Shown here: piece after piece, positions 13,703-21,336 of the stretch
Layout: each line of letters opens with the position of its first letter
Numbering within the stretch: position 1 is the first letter of the stretch
Origin: CAYFFZ01 sp049976505
GTDB lineage: Archaea; Thermoproteota; Nitrososphaeria; Conexivisphaerales; UBA164
Length of the DNA: 25,361 nucleotides
Assembly: GCA_049976505.1 (NCBI GenBank)
Contig: JBMFIC010000016.1
Coordinates: forward strand, 1 to 25,361
Reading direction: 5' to 3'
The notes under the pieces: generated by a model
What the model was told of the DNA's origin: nothing
Database searches by the model: none
The model's input: the letters and a program-made list of their open reading frames with translations, nothing else
Program-made: the position numbers and the translations under genes

Positions 13703-14893
13703 ATGGAGTTTCAGGAAAGGATGAGAAGCGCTGCCAGCAGGACCCTTGTGAGCTCCTTCGTCTTCCTAGCGATGGCCATTTCCAAGATACTCGTGGGATA
13801 CCTCACGAACCTGACGATCCTAGTTGCGGACGGAATTCACAACGTTGCCGACTTCCTCATGTTCCTCACCGCGTACGCTGGTCTGAGGCTCTCCCAGATA
13901 GGGCCTACAAGGACGTTCAGGTACGGCCTGTACAAGGCCGAGAACCTCTCGAGCTTTCTCATGGGCCTCTTCATCATCTACGCGGTCTACGAGGTGGTGA
14001 AAGAGGGTCTTGTCTTCTTTCATCCATACTACCCTGCTCTCGGCATCATCGTGCAGGCTGCGAGCATAGCAGTTGACCTGCTGCTGGCTCTCTGGCTGGC
14101 CAGGCTTGGGCTCAGGCAGGTTGGCCTCGTGAGCGCCGAGACCCTCCACAACTACATCGACTCGCTCATGAGCTTCATAGTGCTTGCCGGAATAGTGGCA
14201 GCGGCCATGGGCCAGAGGTCCCTCTACTACGCCCTGCTCATAGTTACGGCTCTCATGATAGCTTACCAGGACATATATATTCTGAGGGACTCAACCTACG
14301 CCCTCCTCGACGCAACTGACAGGAGGATTGAGAGGATCGTGGACGAGGTCATACGGAGCATGAACGAGGTCGTTGGATATCACGACCTGAGGGTCAGAAA
14401 GGCCGGGCCTTACTACTTCGTCGAGATGCACCTCGAGCTGCCTCCAGGGGTGAGTGTTAAGAGGGCAGACAGGATCACCGACGCCGTGGAGCAGAGAATA
14501 AAGGAGAGGGAGCCGCTTATACTCATGGTAAACCCTCACGTCGAGCCAAGCTTTGCAGCAGGGCAGTCAAGGATGGCCCTTTTTGTTGGGGATGACGGAA
14601 GGATCTCGAACTTCGCCGAGGCGCAGCTCATAATCGTTGCCAACCCCAGCACCGGCGAGGAGATCAGGATGAACAATCCGATAAGGCTGATGGAGAGGAG
14701 AAGGCTCAAGGGAGTCATCGACCTGGTCAGGGAGCAGGGCATAACATCGGTCGTTGTAGACAGAATAGAGGAGCCGACCCTCTACGCCCTGGCCGGAGCC
14801 GGCGTCGACGTGTACCTTGCTGAGGGCGAGGACTACAGCAAGGCCCTGAGGAGGATAAAGAGCGGGGAGCTCAAGCCGCTGGAGGTCTCCTAA
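13703..14893 (+). CDS. Cation diffusion facilitator (CDF) transporter with C-terminal NifX-like domain
   Basis: This is a membrane antiporter that exports divalent metal ions (Zn, Fe, Mn, Co or Cd) in exchange for protons. The transmembrane region (about residues 10-195) has the two CDF metal sites: VADGIHNVAD (Asp43, His46, Asp50) in TM2 and ETLHNYIDS (His149, Asp153) in TM5. A cytoplasmic ferredoxin-like CDF domain follows (about 205-285), then an extra domain of about 100 residues (MALFVGDDGRISNFAEAQ to the end) resembling the dinitrogenase FeMo-cofactor/NifX-NifB fold. Such fusions occur in some archaea and may sense metal or Fe-S status. I prefer ATG 13703 over 13679 because of the TATA position. 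Metal specificity is not determined. It is divergent from the FAH/sua5 operon. Confidence 0.88.
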   Translation: MEFQERMRSAASRTLVSSFVFLAMAISKILVGYLTNLTILVADGIHNVADFLMFLTAYAGLRLSQIGPTRTFRYGLYKAENLSSFLMGLFIIYAVYEVVKEGLVFFHPYYPALGIIVQAASIAVDLLLALWLARLGLRQVGLVSAETLHNYIDSLMSFIVLAGIVAAAMGQRSLYYALLIVTALMIAYQDIYILRDSTYALLDATDRRIERIVDEVIRSMNEVVGYHDLRVRKAGPYYFVEMHLELPPGVSVKRADRITDAVEQRIKEREPLILMVNPHVEPSFAAGQSRMALFVGDDGRISNFAEAQLIIVANPSTGEEIRMNNPIRLMERRRLKGVIDLVREQGITSVVVDRIEEPTLYALAGAGVDVYLAEGEDYSKALRRIKSGELKPLEVS

Positions 14894-14896
14894 AAG

Positions 14897-14903
14897 CTTA
14901 AAT
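14897..14903 (+). promoter_or_regulatory. Predicted TATA box of the YbaK-like gene
   Basis: AAAGCTTAAATCG immediately follows the CDF stop codon, and its CTTAAAT core is centred about 27 bp before the TTG at 14927, supporting that TTG as a leaderless start. Confidence 0.6.
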
Positions 14904-14926
14904 CGACACAGTTCATCTCTGAGACG

Positions 14927-15385
14927 TTGCTCGACGACGGCTACCTTGAGGATTTCCTGAGAAGGAGCTCGGTCAGCTTTGAAATAGTGCATCACGGCCA
15001 CAGCTACAGGGCCGATGAGGCGAGCAGGGAGCTGGGGATAGACCTGAAGAACATAGTCAAGACGGTCCTTTTTATAAACGAAAGGGGAGAGCCCCTGATC
15101 GTCGTCATAAGGGGGGACAAGAGGGTCAACCAGTCCAAGCTTGCCAAGGCGCTTGGGTTCAGGAAGCTGAGGCTTGCAACCCCTCAGGAGCTCCTTGATC
15201 TGACCGGGTACCAGCCCGGAGCCCTGCCTCCTGTGGGGCATAAACGCATGATCAGGACCATAGTGGACAGGGACATAATGGGGCTTGAGTACGTCTACGC
15301 CGGAGGGGGATCAGTGAACTCCTCGCTCAAGATATCCCCTAGGGACATAGTTCGGCTTCAGAACGCGGAGGTCATGGACCTCTAA
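14927..15385 (+). CDS. YbaK/ProX-type aminoacyl-tRNA deacylase
   Basis: This is a single-domain trans-editing enzyme of the YbaK/EbsC/ProXp family, which hydrolyses mischarged aminoacyl-tRNAs such as Cys-, Ala- or Ser-tRNA(Pro) or related errors. Family motifs are KNIVKTVLFINERGEPLIVVI (including the conserved Lys of the active-site strand), GDKRVNQSKLAKALG, ATPQELLDLTGYQPGALPPVG and a C-terminal YAGGGSVNSSLKISPRDIVRL. At 152 aa it is a typical free-standing editing domain. The start is TTG 14927, chosen because a TATA box is about 27 bp upstream and the CDF stop lies before it. Specificity for a given tRNA cannot be read from the sequence. Confidence 0.88.
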   Translation: MLDDGYLEDFLRRSSVSFEIVHHGHSYRADEASRELGIDLKNIVKTVLFINERGEPLIVVIRGDKRVNQSKLAKALGFRKLRLATPQELLDLTGYQPGALPPVGHKRMIRTIVDRDIMGLEYVYAGGGSVNSSLKISPRDIVRLQNAEVMDL

Positions 15386-15386
15386 G

Positions 15387-15394
15387 CTTAATAA
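15387..15394 (+). promoter_or_regulatory. Predicted TATA box of the rnhB operon
   Basis: CTTAATAA lies just after the YbaK-like stop, centred about 31 bp before the rnhB ATG, giving a predicted leader of only a few bases. It would drive the coupled run rnhB-ilvE-pheA-aldolase-DUF72. Confidence 0.5.
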
Positions 15395-15421
15395 CATCCT
15401 GTCCAAAGTAAAAACAAAGGC

Positions 15422-16078
15422 ATGGACCTCAGGGTAATAGGCGTCGATGAAGCAGGAAGGGGAAGCTTCATCGGACCCCTGGTCATTGCGGGGATCTCGA
15501 TCCCCGCCTCTCAGGAGCTCCTCATGAGGCTGAAGGAGCTTGGGGTAAGGGACTCAAAGAAGCTGTCACCCGCGAGGAGGGAGGCGATATTCAGGCAGCT
15601 CAGAGGGCTGGACGGCGTCAGGCTGAAGGTCTTCAAGCTCTCGCCCCAGCTCATAGACTCCTACGTTTGGTCAAGGGAAAGCATTTTCAACCTGAACTAC
15701 CTTGAGGCCATATACATGGGCAGGCTTATCGGATCCCTTCCAGGCGACCTGGCCGTGCTCGACGCTGCAGACGCCAGCGAGTCCCTGTTCCTTGAGAGCA
15801 TCCTGAAGCACGTTAGGAGGAAGGTCCTGATAATAAGCTCTCACCACGCGGACGAAAGGTACGTCGCGGTCTCCGCAGCGAGCATCGTTGCCAAGGTGAC
15901 CAGGGACATGGAGATCTCCAGGCTTCACAGCCTCATAGGGGACTTTGGCTCAGGTTATCCCTCGGATCCAAGGACCATTGACTTCATCAGGAGAGCCGAT
16001 GGCAGGCCCGAGCTCGTAAGGTTCATCAGGCTAAGCTGGAAAACATTAAATAAGATAGAGCGCCTAAAGAGCTTATGA
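15422..16078 (+). CDS. rnhB: Ribonuclease HII
   Basis: This enzyme cleaves RNA in RNA-DNA hybrids and at single ribonucleotides in DNA during replication and repair. The acidic active site is visible: IGVDEAGRGSFIGP (Asp9, Glu10), LAVLDAAD near residue 115, and HHADERYVAVSAASIVAKVTRD with its conserved Asp near 143. RDSKKLSPARRE is another archaeal/bacterial type 2 signature. Length is 218 aa, normal for archaeal RNase HII. ATG 15422 has a TATA box about 31 bp upstream. The stop overlaps ilvE as ATGA. Confidence 0.95.
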   Translation: MDLRVIGVDEAGRGSFIGPLVIAGISIPASQELLMRLKELGVRDSKKLSPARREAIFRQLRGLDGVRLKVFKLSPQLIDSYVWSRESIFNLNYLEAIYMGRLIGSLPGDLAVLDAADASESLFLESILKHVRRKVLIISSHHADERYVAVSAASIVAKVTRDMEISRLHSLIGDFGSGYPSDPRTIDFIRRADGRPELVRFIRLSWKTLNKIERLKSL

Positions 16079-16992
16079 GCAGAAGCTTCGAGAGCAGGTT
16101 CATCTGGCACAACGGCTCCTTCGTTGCCTGGCAGGACGCAAAGGTCCACGTCATGACAAACGGGCTGCACTATGGTACTGGCGTCTTCGAGGGCATCAGG
16201 GCCTACTGGAACGGGAGCCAGCTCTACGTCTTCAGGCTTTGGGAGCACGTTGACAGGTTCTTCAACTCCCTCAAGATCTACGGATACGACATAAGCTTCA
16301 CGAAGGATCAGATCTTCGAGGCGATAAAGGAGACCCTCAGGAGGAACGAGCTCAGGACCGACGTCTACATAAGACCCCTTGCAGTCAAGGGCTACGGGCC
16401 AATAGGCCTTGACGTGAGGAAGCTCAGCACCGAGGTCTTCATAATAGCGATGCCCTACGGCAGGTACTTCGAGAAGGAGGGCATCGAGGTCATGGTCTCG
16501 TCCTGGAGAAGGATAAGCTCCCAGAGCCTGCCCGTGCTGGCAAAGGTAACCGGGCACTACGCCAACAGCGTGCTGGCCAAGATCGACGCGCTCAACAGGG
16601 GGTTCGACGACGCTATCCTTCTGAACGAGCAGGGCAAGGTCTGCGAGGGAACGGGGGAGAACATAATGATGGTCAAGGACGGAAAAATATACACTCCTCC
16701 AATATCCGCAGGAATCCTCGACGGAATAACCAGGAGGTCCATCATGGAGTTCGCCCCCGACATCGGGCTTGAGGTTAAAGAGAGGGACATCGACAGGGCC
16801 GAGCTCTACACCGCGGATGAGCTCTTCTTCGTTGGCACAGCGGCCGAGATCACACCGATACTGAAGGTTGACGGCAGGACCGTCGGCGATGGAAAGGTTG
16901 GCCCAGTAGCCAGGAGGCTCAAGGAGTACTTCAGCTCGATAACCAGGGGCAGCATTGAGAAGTACAGAAAGTGGCTTGAGCCGGTATGGTGA
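16075..16992 (+). CDS. ilvE: Branched-chain amino-acid aminotransferase
   Basis: This fold-type IV PLP transaminase interconverts leucine, isoleucine and valine with their 2-oxoacids using 2-oxoglutarate/glutamate. The N-terminal GLHYGTGVFEGIRAY, RPLAVKGYGPIGL, the Schiff-base lysine Lys157 in LAKVTGHYANSVLAK, the cofactor glutamate Glu191 in CEGTGENI, and TPPISAGILDGITRRS are IlvE motifs. At 305 aa it matches the family. The ATG overlaps the rnhB stop (ATGA), and its own stop overlaps pheA. In this cell it could feed branched-chain 2-oxoacids to the 2-oxoacid:ferredoxin oxidoreductase at the window start, but that link is inference. Confidence 0.95.
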   Translation: MSRSFESRFIWHNGSFVAWQDAKVHVMTNGLHYGTGVFEGIRAYWNGSQLYVFRLWEHVDRFFNSLKIYGYDISFTKDQIFEAIKETLRRNELRTDVYIRPLAVKGYGPIGLDVRKLSTEVFIIAMPYGRYFEKEGIEVMVSSWRRISSQSLPVLAKVTGHYANSVLAKIDALNRGFDDAILLNEQGKVCEGTGENIMMVKDGKIYTPPISAGILDGITRRSIMEFAPDIGLEVKERDIDRAELYTADELFFVGTAAEITPILKVDGRTVGDGKVGPVARRLKEYFSSITRGSIEKYRKWLEPVW

Positions 16993-17804
16993 GGGTCAGC
17001 TTTCAGGGAGAAAGAGGGGCCTACAGCGAGGAGGCAGCCCTGAGGTTCTTCGGCAGCATAACGGAGTTTCTTCCTCTTCCCTACCTGTCCGACGTGTTCA
17101 GGAGCGTTGAGGACGGAAGGGCTGACTACGCTATAGTCCCCATAGAGAACTCCCTTGAGGGAAGCGTCAACGAGACCATCGATCTGCTGCTCGTGAGCAG
17201 CGTGAACATAGTCGGGGAATCCATACTCAGGATCAGGCACTGCTTCATGATACACCCTGATGCAAGGGAGGAGGACATAAGGGAGGCCTGGTCCCACCCC
17301 CAGGCTCTCTCCCAGTGCAGGAGGTTCATAGAGAGCATGAAGCTGAGGCCGGTTCCGTTCTACGACACAGCCGGAAGCGCCAAGGCCATTAAGGAGATGA
17401 GGAAGCTGGACGCTGGGGCCATAGCCTCCTGCCGGGCGGCCGAGTTCTACGGGCTGAAGGTCGTGAGGGAGGGCATAGAGGACTCCGAGAACAACTACAC
17501 GAGGTTCATAGTCCTGGGCAGAACGGCGCCCGAGAGGGGACAGAGGAGCAAGACATCGCTGATATTCGGGACAAGGCACAGCCCGGGATCCCTCTACAGG
17601 GCCCTGAAGGTATTCGCGGACCACGGCATAAACCTGACGAAGATAGAGAGCAGGCCAATAAAAACCACGCCCTGGGAGTACTACTTCTTCGTGGACCTCG
17701 TGGGCCACGTGAGCGACCCTGAGGTCTCGGAGGCCCTCGAGGAGCTGAAAAAGGTTACAACTTTTATTAAGGTCCTCGGCTCATATCCTGCAGAGCTCGT
17801 ATGA
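16986..17804 (+). CDS. pheA: Prephenate dehydratase with ACT domain
   Basis: This enzyme decarboxylates and dehydrates prephenate to phenylpyruvate in phenylalanine synthesis. The catalytic part (about 1-180) shows VSFQGERGAYSEEAALRFF, ADYAIVPIENSLEGSVNETIDLL, SHPQALSQCRRF and the essential TRF at 172-174. The C-terminal ACT domain (about 188-272) contains GSLYRALKVFADHGINLTKI and ESRP (221-224), the phenylalanine-binding motif, so feedback inhibition by phenylalanine is expected. No chorismate mutase domain is attached. ATG 16986 overlaps the ilvE end by seven bases; a GTG at 16989, giving a GTGA overlap, is equally possible. The stop overlaps the aldolase start as ATGA. Confidence 0.95.
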   Translation: MVRVSFQGERGAYSEEAALRFFGSITEFLPLPYLSDVFRSVEDGRADYAIVPIENSLEGSVNETIDLLLVSSVNIVGESILRIRHCFMIHPDAREEDIREAWSHPQALSQCRRFIESMKLRPVPFYDTAGSAKAIKEMRKLDAGAIASCRAAEFYGLKVVREGIEDSENNYTRFIVLGRTAPERGQRSKTSLIFGTRHSPGSLYRALKVFADHGINLTKIESRPIKTTPWEYYFFVDLVGHVSDPEVSEALEELKKVTTFIKVLGSYPAELV

Positions 17805-18358
17805 CAGCCTACGATCTGGCCCAGATGGGCAGGTATCTAGCGTCTCTTGGATACGTCGAGGGAAGGGAGGGGAACATAAGCGAGAGGGTTGGCAACGGAG
17901 CCCTCATAAAGGCAACCAACGTCTTTCTAGCCTTTGCAACTCCAGAGGACTTCTCCTACATAGACCTTGACGGGAACCTGATCTACGGAAAGCCCCCATC
18001 ATCCGAGTACAGGCTGCACGTAACGGTCTACAGAGAGGCAAAGAGCGTGAACTACATAGTTCACACCCACCCGGTGTACACGCTTGCCCTCTCCCAGCAC
18101 TACAGGCACGTGCCCATAATTATTACCGAGGGCAAGCTGTACTTCACAAGGGAGGTGCCTGTCCTTCCGCTCATAGAGCCGGGGACGCAGGAGCTCGCGG
18201 ACGCCGTCGCATCGTACATTAAGCAGGGGTACGAGGGCGTCGTGCTTAAGGATCACGGGCTTGTAACAGTTGGGGAGACGCTGGACGTGGCCGTGATGAG
18301 GACCATTTCGGTTGAAAAGAGCGCCAAAATAATAGCGCTCTCGAGGTTGTACGTATGA
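17801..18358 (+). CDS. Class II aldolase/adducin family protein
   Basis: This is a zinc-dependent aldolase-type protein of 185 aa, of the L-fuculose-1-phosphate/L-ribulose-5-phosphate epimerase/MtnB superfamily. EGNISERV near the N-terminus, PPSSEYRLH with the acidic Glu69, HTHP with zinc ligands His88 and His90, and VLKDHGLVTVG with His152 form the expected active site. Family members cleave or dehydrate phosphorylated sugars. The genomic position after pheA does not point to a specific substrate. The ATG overlaps the pheA stop (ATGA), and its stop overlaps the DUF72 gene (ATGA), so expression is coupled. Confidence 0.88.
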   Translation: MTAYDLAQMGRYLASLGYVEGREGNISERVGNGALIKATNVFLAFATPEDFSYIDLDGNLIYGKPPSSEYRLHVTVYREAKSVNYIVHTHPVYTLALSQHYRHVPIIITEGKLYFTREVPVLPLIEPGTQELADAVASYIKQGYEGVVLKDHGLVTVGETLDVAVMRTISVEKSAKIIALSRLYV

Positions 18359-19071
18359 TAAGGGTAGGAACGTGCGGCTTTCCCGTGAGGAGGGAGCTCA
18401 TCTTCAGGACCCTGGACGCGGTGGAGCTTCAGGACACGTTCTACAGCATGCCCGACTTTGAGAGGATAAGGAAGCTGAGGGCCGAGGCCCCAGAGGGCTT
18501 TCACTTCTCCGTCAAGGTCTTTCAGGGAATTACGCACTCGGCCAGCTCGCCCACCATGAAGAGGGCTAAGAACTTCATTCCAAGCGAGAGGGTTGGGATG
18601 CTCAGGCCCACAAAGGAGAACCTCGAGCTCTGGGACAGGTTCAGGAAGGAGGTCCTCGTCCTGAGCCCGGTGCTCTACGTCTTCCAGTCGCCTCCCAGCT
18701 TCGGTAGCGAGGAGGATCTCAGGAACGCCTACGAGTTCTTCAGGAGCGTGCAGGGAGACGGGAGGATAGGGTGGGAGCCCAGGGGCAAGGCCTACGAAAA
18801 TCTGAAGCTGCTGATAAAGATCTTCGAGGAGCTCAACGTAGTGCACATAGTTGATCCTTTCAGGAGGAAGCCGTTCTACGTGAGCTCGCCCATGTACTTC
18901 AGGCTGCACGGGAAGGGATCAGGGGAGGTCAACTACTCGTATAACTACACCGACAGCGACCTTCTGCAGCTGTACGAAATGATAAAGGGCTACGATAACT
19001 CCTACGTGATGTTCAACAACATAAAAATGTTCGAGAACGCAAAAATATTTAAGGAGAAGTTTGTGAGTTAG
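18355..19071 (+). CDS. DUF72 (YecE-like) family protein
   Basis: This 238-aa protein belongs to the DUF72/YecE family, a TIM-barrel-like fold of unknown biochemical role. The N-terminal RVGTCGFP, the AVELQDTFYSMP strand-loop, the FHFSVKVFQGITHS segment, the VFQSPPSF segment, and MYFRLHGKGSGEVNYSYNY near the C-terminus are diagnostic. It is the last gene of the run that starts at rnhB. The ATG overlaps the aldolase stop as ATGA, and its TAG overlaps by four bases the stop of the convergent zinc ferredoxin gene. Confidence 0.9.
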   Translation: MIRVGTCGFPVRRELIFRTLDAVELQDTFYSMPDFERIRKLRAEAPEGFHFSVKVFQGITHSASSPTMKRAKNFIPSERVGMLRPTKENLELWDRFRKEVLVLSPVLYVFQSPPSFGSEEDLRNAYEFFRSVQGDGRIGWEPRGKAYENLKLLIKIFEELNVVHIVDPFRRKPFYVSSPMYFRLHGKGSGEVNYSYNYTDSDLLQLYEMIKGYDNSYVMFNNIKMFENAKIFKEKFVS

Positions 19072-19493
19072 GGCGGAGTTATCTTAATTGCTCCTACAGG
19101 GCACGCAGTCTCGCATGCCATGCAGAAGATGCAGTCCTTCTCCCTGACTGGGTCTGCCTTGTCAGTGTAGTAAATTGGCTGCTCCTCGGGGCTCAGAGGC
19201 CACTTGTCGTTTCCGCTTCCCGACTTTCCTGGGTTGAGCAGCCACTCGAACACGTTAACTGGGCACACGTCCATGCACGCTCCATCAGCTATACAGCAGT
19301 CGAAGTCGACCGCCACTATAGTTCCGTGTATTCCGAGCTTTGTGGGATACGGCTTGCCATCGGCGTCTAGCCTCTGCTTGCCCTCGGCACGAACCTTGTG
19401 GCCGTTGTGCTCTCCGGTCTCGGGGTACTCATCTGGTTTCTTCAGAAAATCAGGATCGATGGGCTTTGATTTAAAGGGCACCGGTCTTACCAT
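19068..19493 (-). CDS. zfx: Zinc-containing ferredoxin
   Basis: This is the abundant soluble ferredoxin type of Sulfolobales and Thermoplasmatales, the likely electron acceptor of 2-oxoacid:ferredoxin oxidoreductases. An N-terminal extension carries HNGH and HGTIV histidines (His29, His32 and His56 from the 19493 start) and KADPV (Asp114), matching the zinc ligands of the Sulfolobus protein. Cluster I is CIADGACMDVCP, with Asp70 in place of the second cysteine, as in proteins holding [3Fe-4S]; an additional Cys precedes it. Cluster II, CIFCMACETACP, is a normal [4Fe-4S] site. Length is 141 aa. I prefer ATG 19493 because the TATA box is about 33 bp upstream; ATG 19505 would add four residues. 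Its stop overlaps the DUF72 stop. Confidence 0.93.
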   Translation of the reverse strand: MVRPVPFKSKPIDPDFLKKPDEYPETGEHNGHKVRAEGKQRLDADGKPYPTKLGIHGTIVAVDFDCCIADGACMDVCPVNVFEWLLNPGKSGSGNDKWPLSPEEQPIYYTDKADPVREKDCIFCMACETACPVGAIKITPP

Positions 19494-19521
19494 ATCCGAT
19501 CGCATATAGTATGCGCGTTAT

Positions 19522-19531
19522 AATATAAAAC
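19522..19531 (-). promoter_or_regulatory. Predicted TATA box of the zinc ferredoxin gene
   Basis: The minus strand reads CGTTTTATATTATAA. The TTTTATAT core lies about 33 bp before ATG 19493 and about 21 bp before ATG 19505. Confidence 0.55.
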
Positions 19532-19605
19532 GTTTTTTACAAGAACTTGCGCACCCTCTCAGGATCGCATAAGGCATAAAAACACGTTCAAAAACTCAAA
19601 TAACG

Positions 19606-19613
19606 CTTATAAT
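19606..19613 (+). promoter_or_regulatory. Predicted TATA box of the NRAMP-type gene
   Basis: CTTATAAT is centred about 32 bp before the TTG at 19642. The 148-bp gap between the zinc ferredoxin start and this gene is A+T-rich and holds both divergent promoters. Confidence 0.5.
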
Positions 19614-19641
19614 TGATCGGGACCTGTATATAGCGGAACAT

Positions 19642-20822
19642 TTGAGCGAGGACCTTAAGAAGTTCCTTAGCGTGTTTGGACCTGCCTGGCTCGTTATGAT
19701 AGCTGACGTGGACGTGGCATCTATAGTCGAGGGCATAGAGGCCGGGGTGATATATGGGGCCGTCCTCGTCATAGTTATGATTGTCCTCACCATCCCCCTT
19801 TACTACATTCAGGATGCGGCTGGAAGGCTAGGGTCCACTGCTAACCTCGGCCTCGGCGAGGCCATAAGGATAAAGTACGGCAGAAGTGTTGCCCTCAGCG
19901 TCTCCGTCCCACTTGCGATAACCGACTTCCTCGAGTACCTTGCGGAGTTTGCAGGCATGGCCATAGGCCTCTCCCTACTTGGCCTTTCTGCAGTCCCGGG
20001 CCTTGTCGCCCTGTATGCGGTTAACCTGGCAATAGTGCTCACGAGGAGGTACAGGCAGGCTGAGGCGGTTCTCCTTCCGATAAGCTTCCTCCTCGTCTTC
20101 ACCCTGCTTCTGGAGCTGGTGCTCCTCAGGCCCAACTGCTCCGAGCTCATGAGGGCCATGCTCAGCTTCAGGCTGAACTACGCCTTCTTCTACGTCACCG
20201 CAGCCAGCATAGGCGCGGTTATAATGCCGTGGATGCTCTTCTTTCACAGCGGGGCCGATGCCAGAAAGAGGATAGGCGCAGCCAACATGAGGTTCGAGTC
20301 TCTTGAAACGCTGCTGGGCTCGATAGCGTCGGAGGTCATGATGGCCATACTTGTAGTATTTGGCTGGATCATATCAGAGAGCGTTCCTGATTCATCCCTG
20401 AGCTCTATAATGGGCTACATAGGCTCCCTCGACCCCATGCTAAGGATCATGATGGCCATAGGCTTCATATCATCAGGGCTTCTGGCCCTCATGGTGATCT
20501 CGATGGCCTTGGCCTGGGGGTCGTTGAGGCAGCCGACCTGGGCCCCAGGCACTACTACCTGATCTACGTGGCGGAGTCCCTTCCCGCTCTGGTTGTTGCT
20601 CTCCTGGTTAGGAACTACCTTGCCCTGATCCTCAGCCTCATGATAATATACTCCGTGCTTCTGATCCCGCTGCTCGTGATGCTGGGGCAGATAGTCACAG
20701 ACTGCAGCATCATGAAGGGCTACGCGCTCAGGGGGCGCAGGAGGAGCCTCTACTGGGCCATCAGCGCGATAGTCAGCCTGGGCTCCTTAGTTGGCCTCAT
20801 ATCCTACATCCTCAACCCTTAG
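19642..20822 (+). CDS. NRAMP-family metal transporter with an apparent -1 frameshift
   Basis: This is a multi-spanning membrane protein of the NRAMP (Mn/Fe) family. The N-terminal frame (19642-20562) has FGPAWLVMIADVDVAS, where DVAS (24-27) replaces the canonical DPGN of TM1, and IGAVIMPWMLFFHS, where MPW (195-197) replaces MPH of TM6. It loses homology at MALAWG. Stepping back one base in the G5 run at 20516-20520 restores AWGVVEAADLG and continues to 20822, giving a protein of about 393 aa, normal for NRAMP. A sequencing or assembly slip in the homopolymer, a true inactivating mutation and programmed -1 slippage are all possible. The start is TTG 19642. The altered metal-site residues suggest a divergent subfamily with uncertain substrate. 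Confidence 0.78.
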
Positions 20823-20859
20823 GTGGGCAGCAAACAATAATAGTACATAATATGATATA

Positions 20860-21336
20860 ATGGTCGTGAAGGTCGCTGTAGGCGGGACATTCGAGGCCCT
20901 CCACGCTGGCCACCTGAAGCTGCTCAGCAAGGCGATAGAGCTTGGAGACGAGATAATAATAGGCGTAACCTCGGACAGGTTCGTGGAGAGCATGGGAAAG
21001 ACTCTTGAGAGCCCATACCTGGACAGAGTGATGAGGCTCAAGGAGGTCCTGGACGGCCTCGGGCTCAGGGAGAGGAGGTTCTACATATCGATGCTGGAGG
21101 ACCCGTTTGGACCCGTTCTCAAGGAGGACGTTGACTTCATAGTGGTCAGCCCGGAGACCTTTCCCAACGCGCTCAGGGCAAACGAGCTCAGGAGGAGGGC
21201 AGGCTACGGGCCAATGAGCATCTACGTGATAAACTTCGTTTACGCGGAATCAGGGACAAGGATATCGTCAACCGATATAAAGAAAGGCAGGATGACCGCC
21301 GACGGCAGGACGGTGGATCTAAAGGTCAAGCCCTAG
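20860..21336 (+). CDS. coaD: Phosphopantetheine adenylyltransferase, archaeal type
   Basis: This enzyme transfers AMP from ATP to 4'-phosphopantetheine, the penultimate step of coenzyme A synthesis. The nucleotidyltransferase signature GGTFEALHAGH (HxGH at 15-18) opens the protein, and ISST (about 135-138) is the second ATP-binding motif; ALRANELRRRAGYGP is typical of archaeal CoaD. Length is 158 aa. ATG 20860 is preceded by an A+T-rich stretch without a clear Shine-Dalgarno motif, consistent with a near-leaderless mRNA. Its 3' end overlaps the convergent cutA gene by 18 bp. CoA supply is relevant to the CoA-thioester metabolism encoded at the other end of the window. Confidence 0.93.
   Translation: MVVKVAVGGTFEALHAGHLKLLSKAIELGDEIIIGVTSDRFVESMGKTLESPYLDRVMRLKEVLDGLGLRERRFYISMLEDPFGPVLKEDVDFIVVSPETFPNALRANELRRRAGYGPMSIYVINFVYAESGTRISSTDIKKGRMTADGRTVDLKVKP

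Noticed and set aside
20516..20520. Confident programmed -1 frameshifting in the NRAMP gene
   Set aside because: The G run allows slippage, but there is no full slippery heptamer matching both tRNA sites and no obvious stimulatory structure; an error or mutation is simpler.
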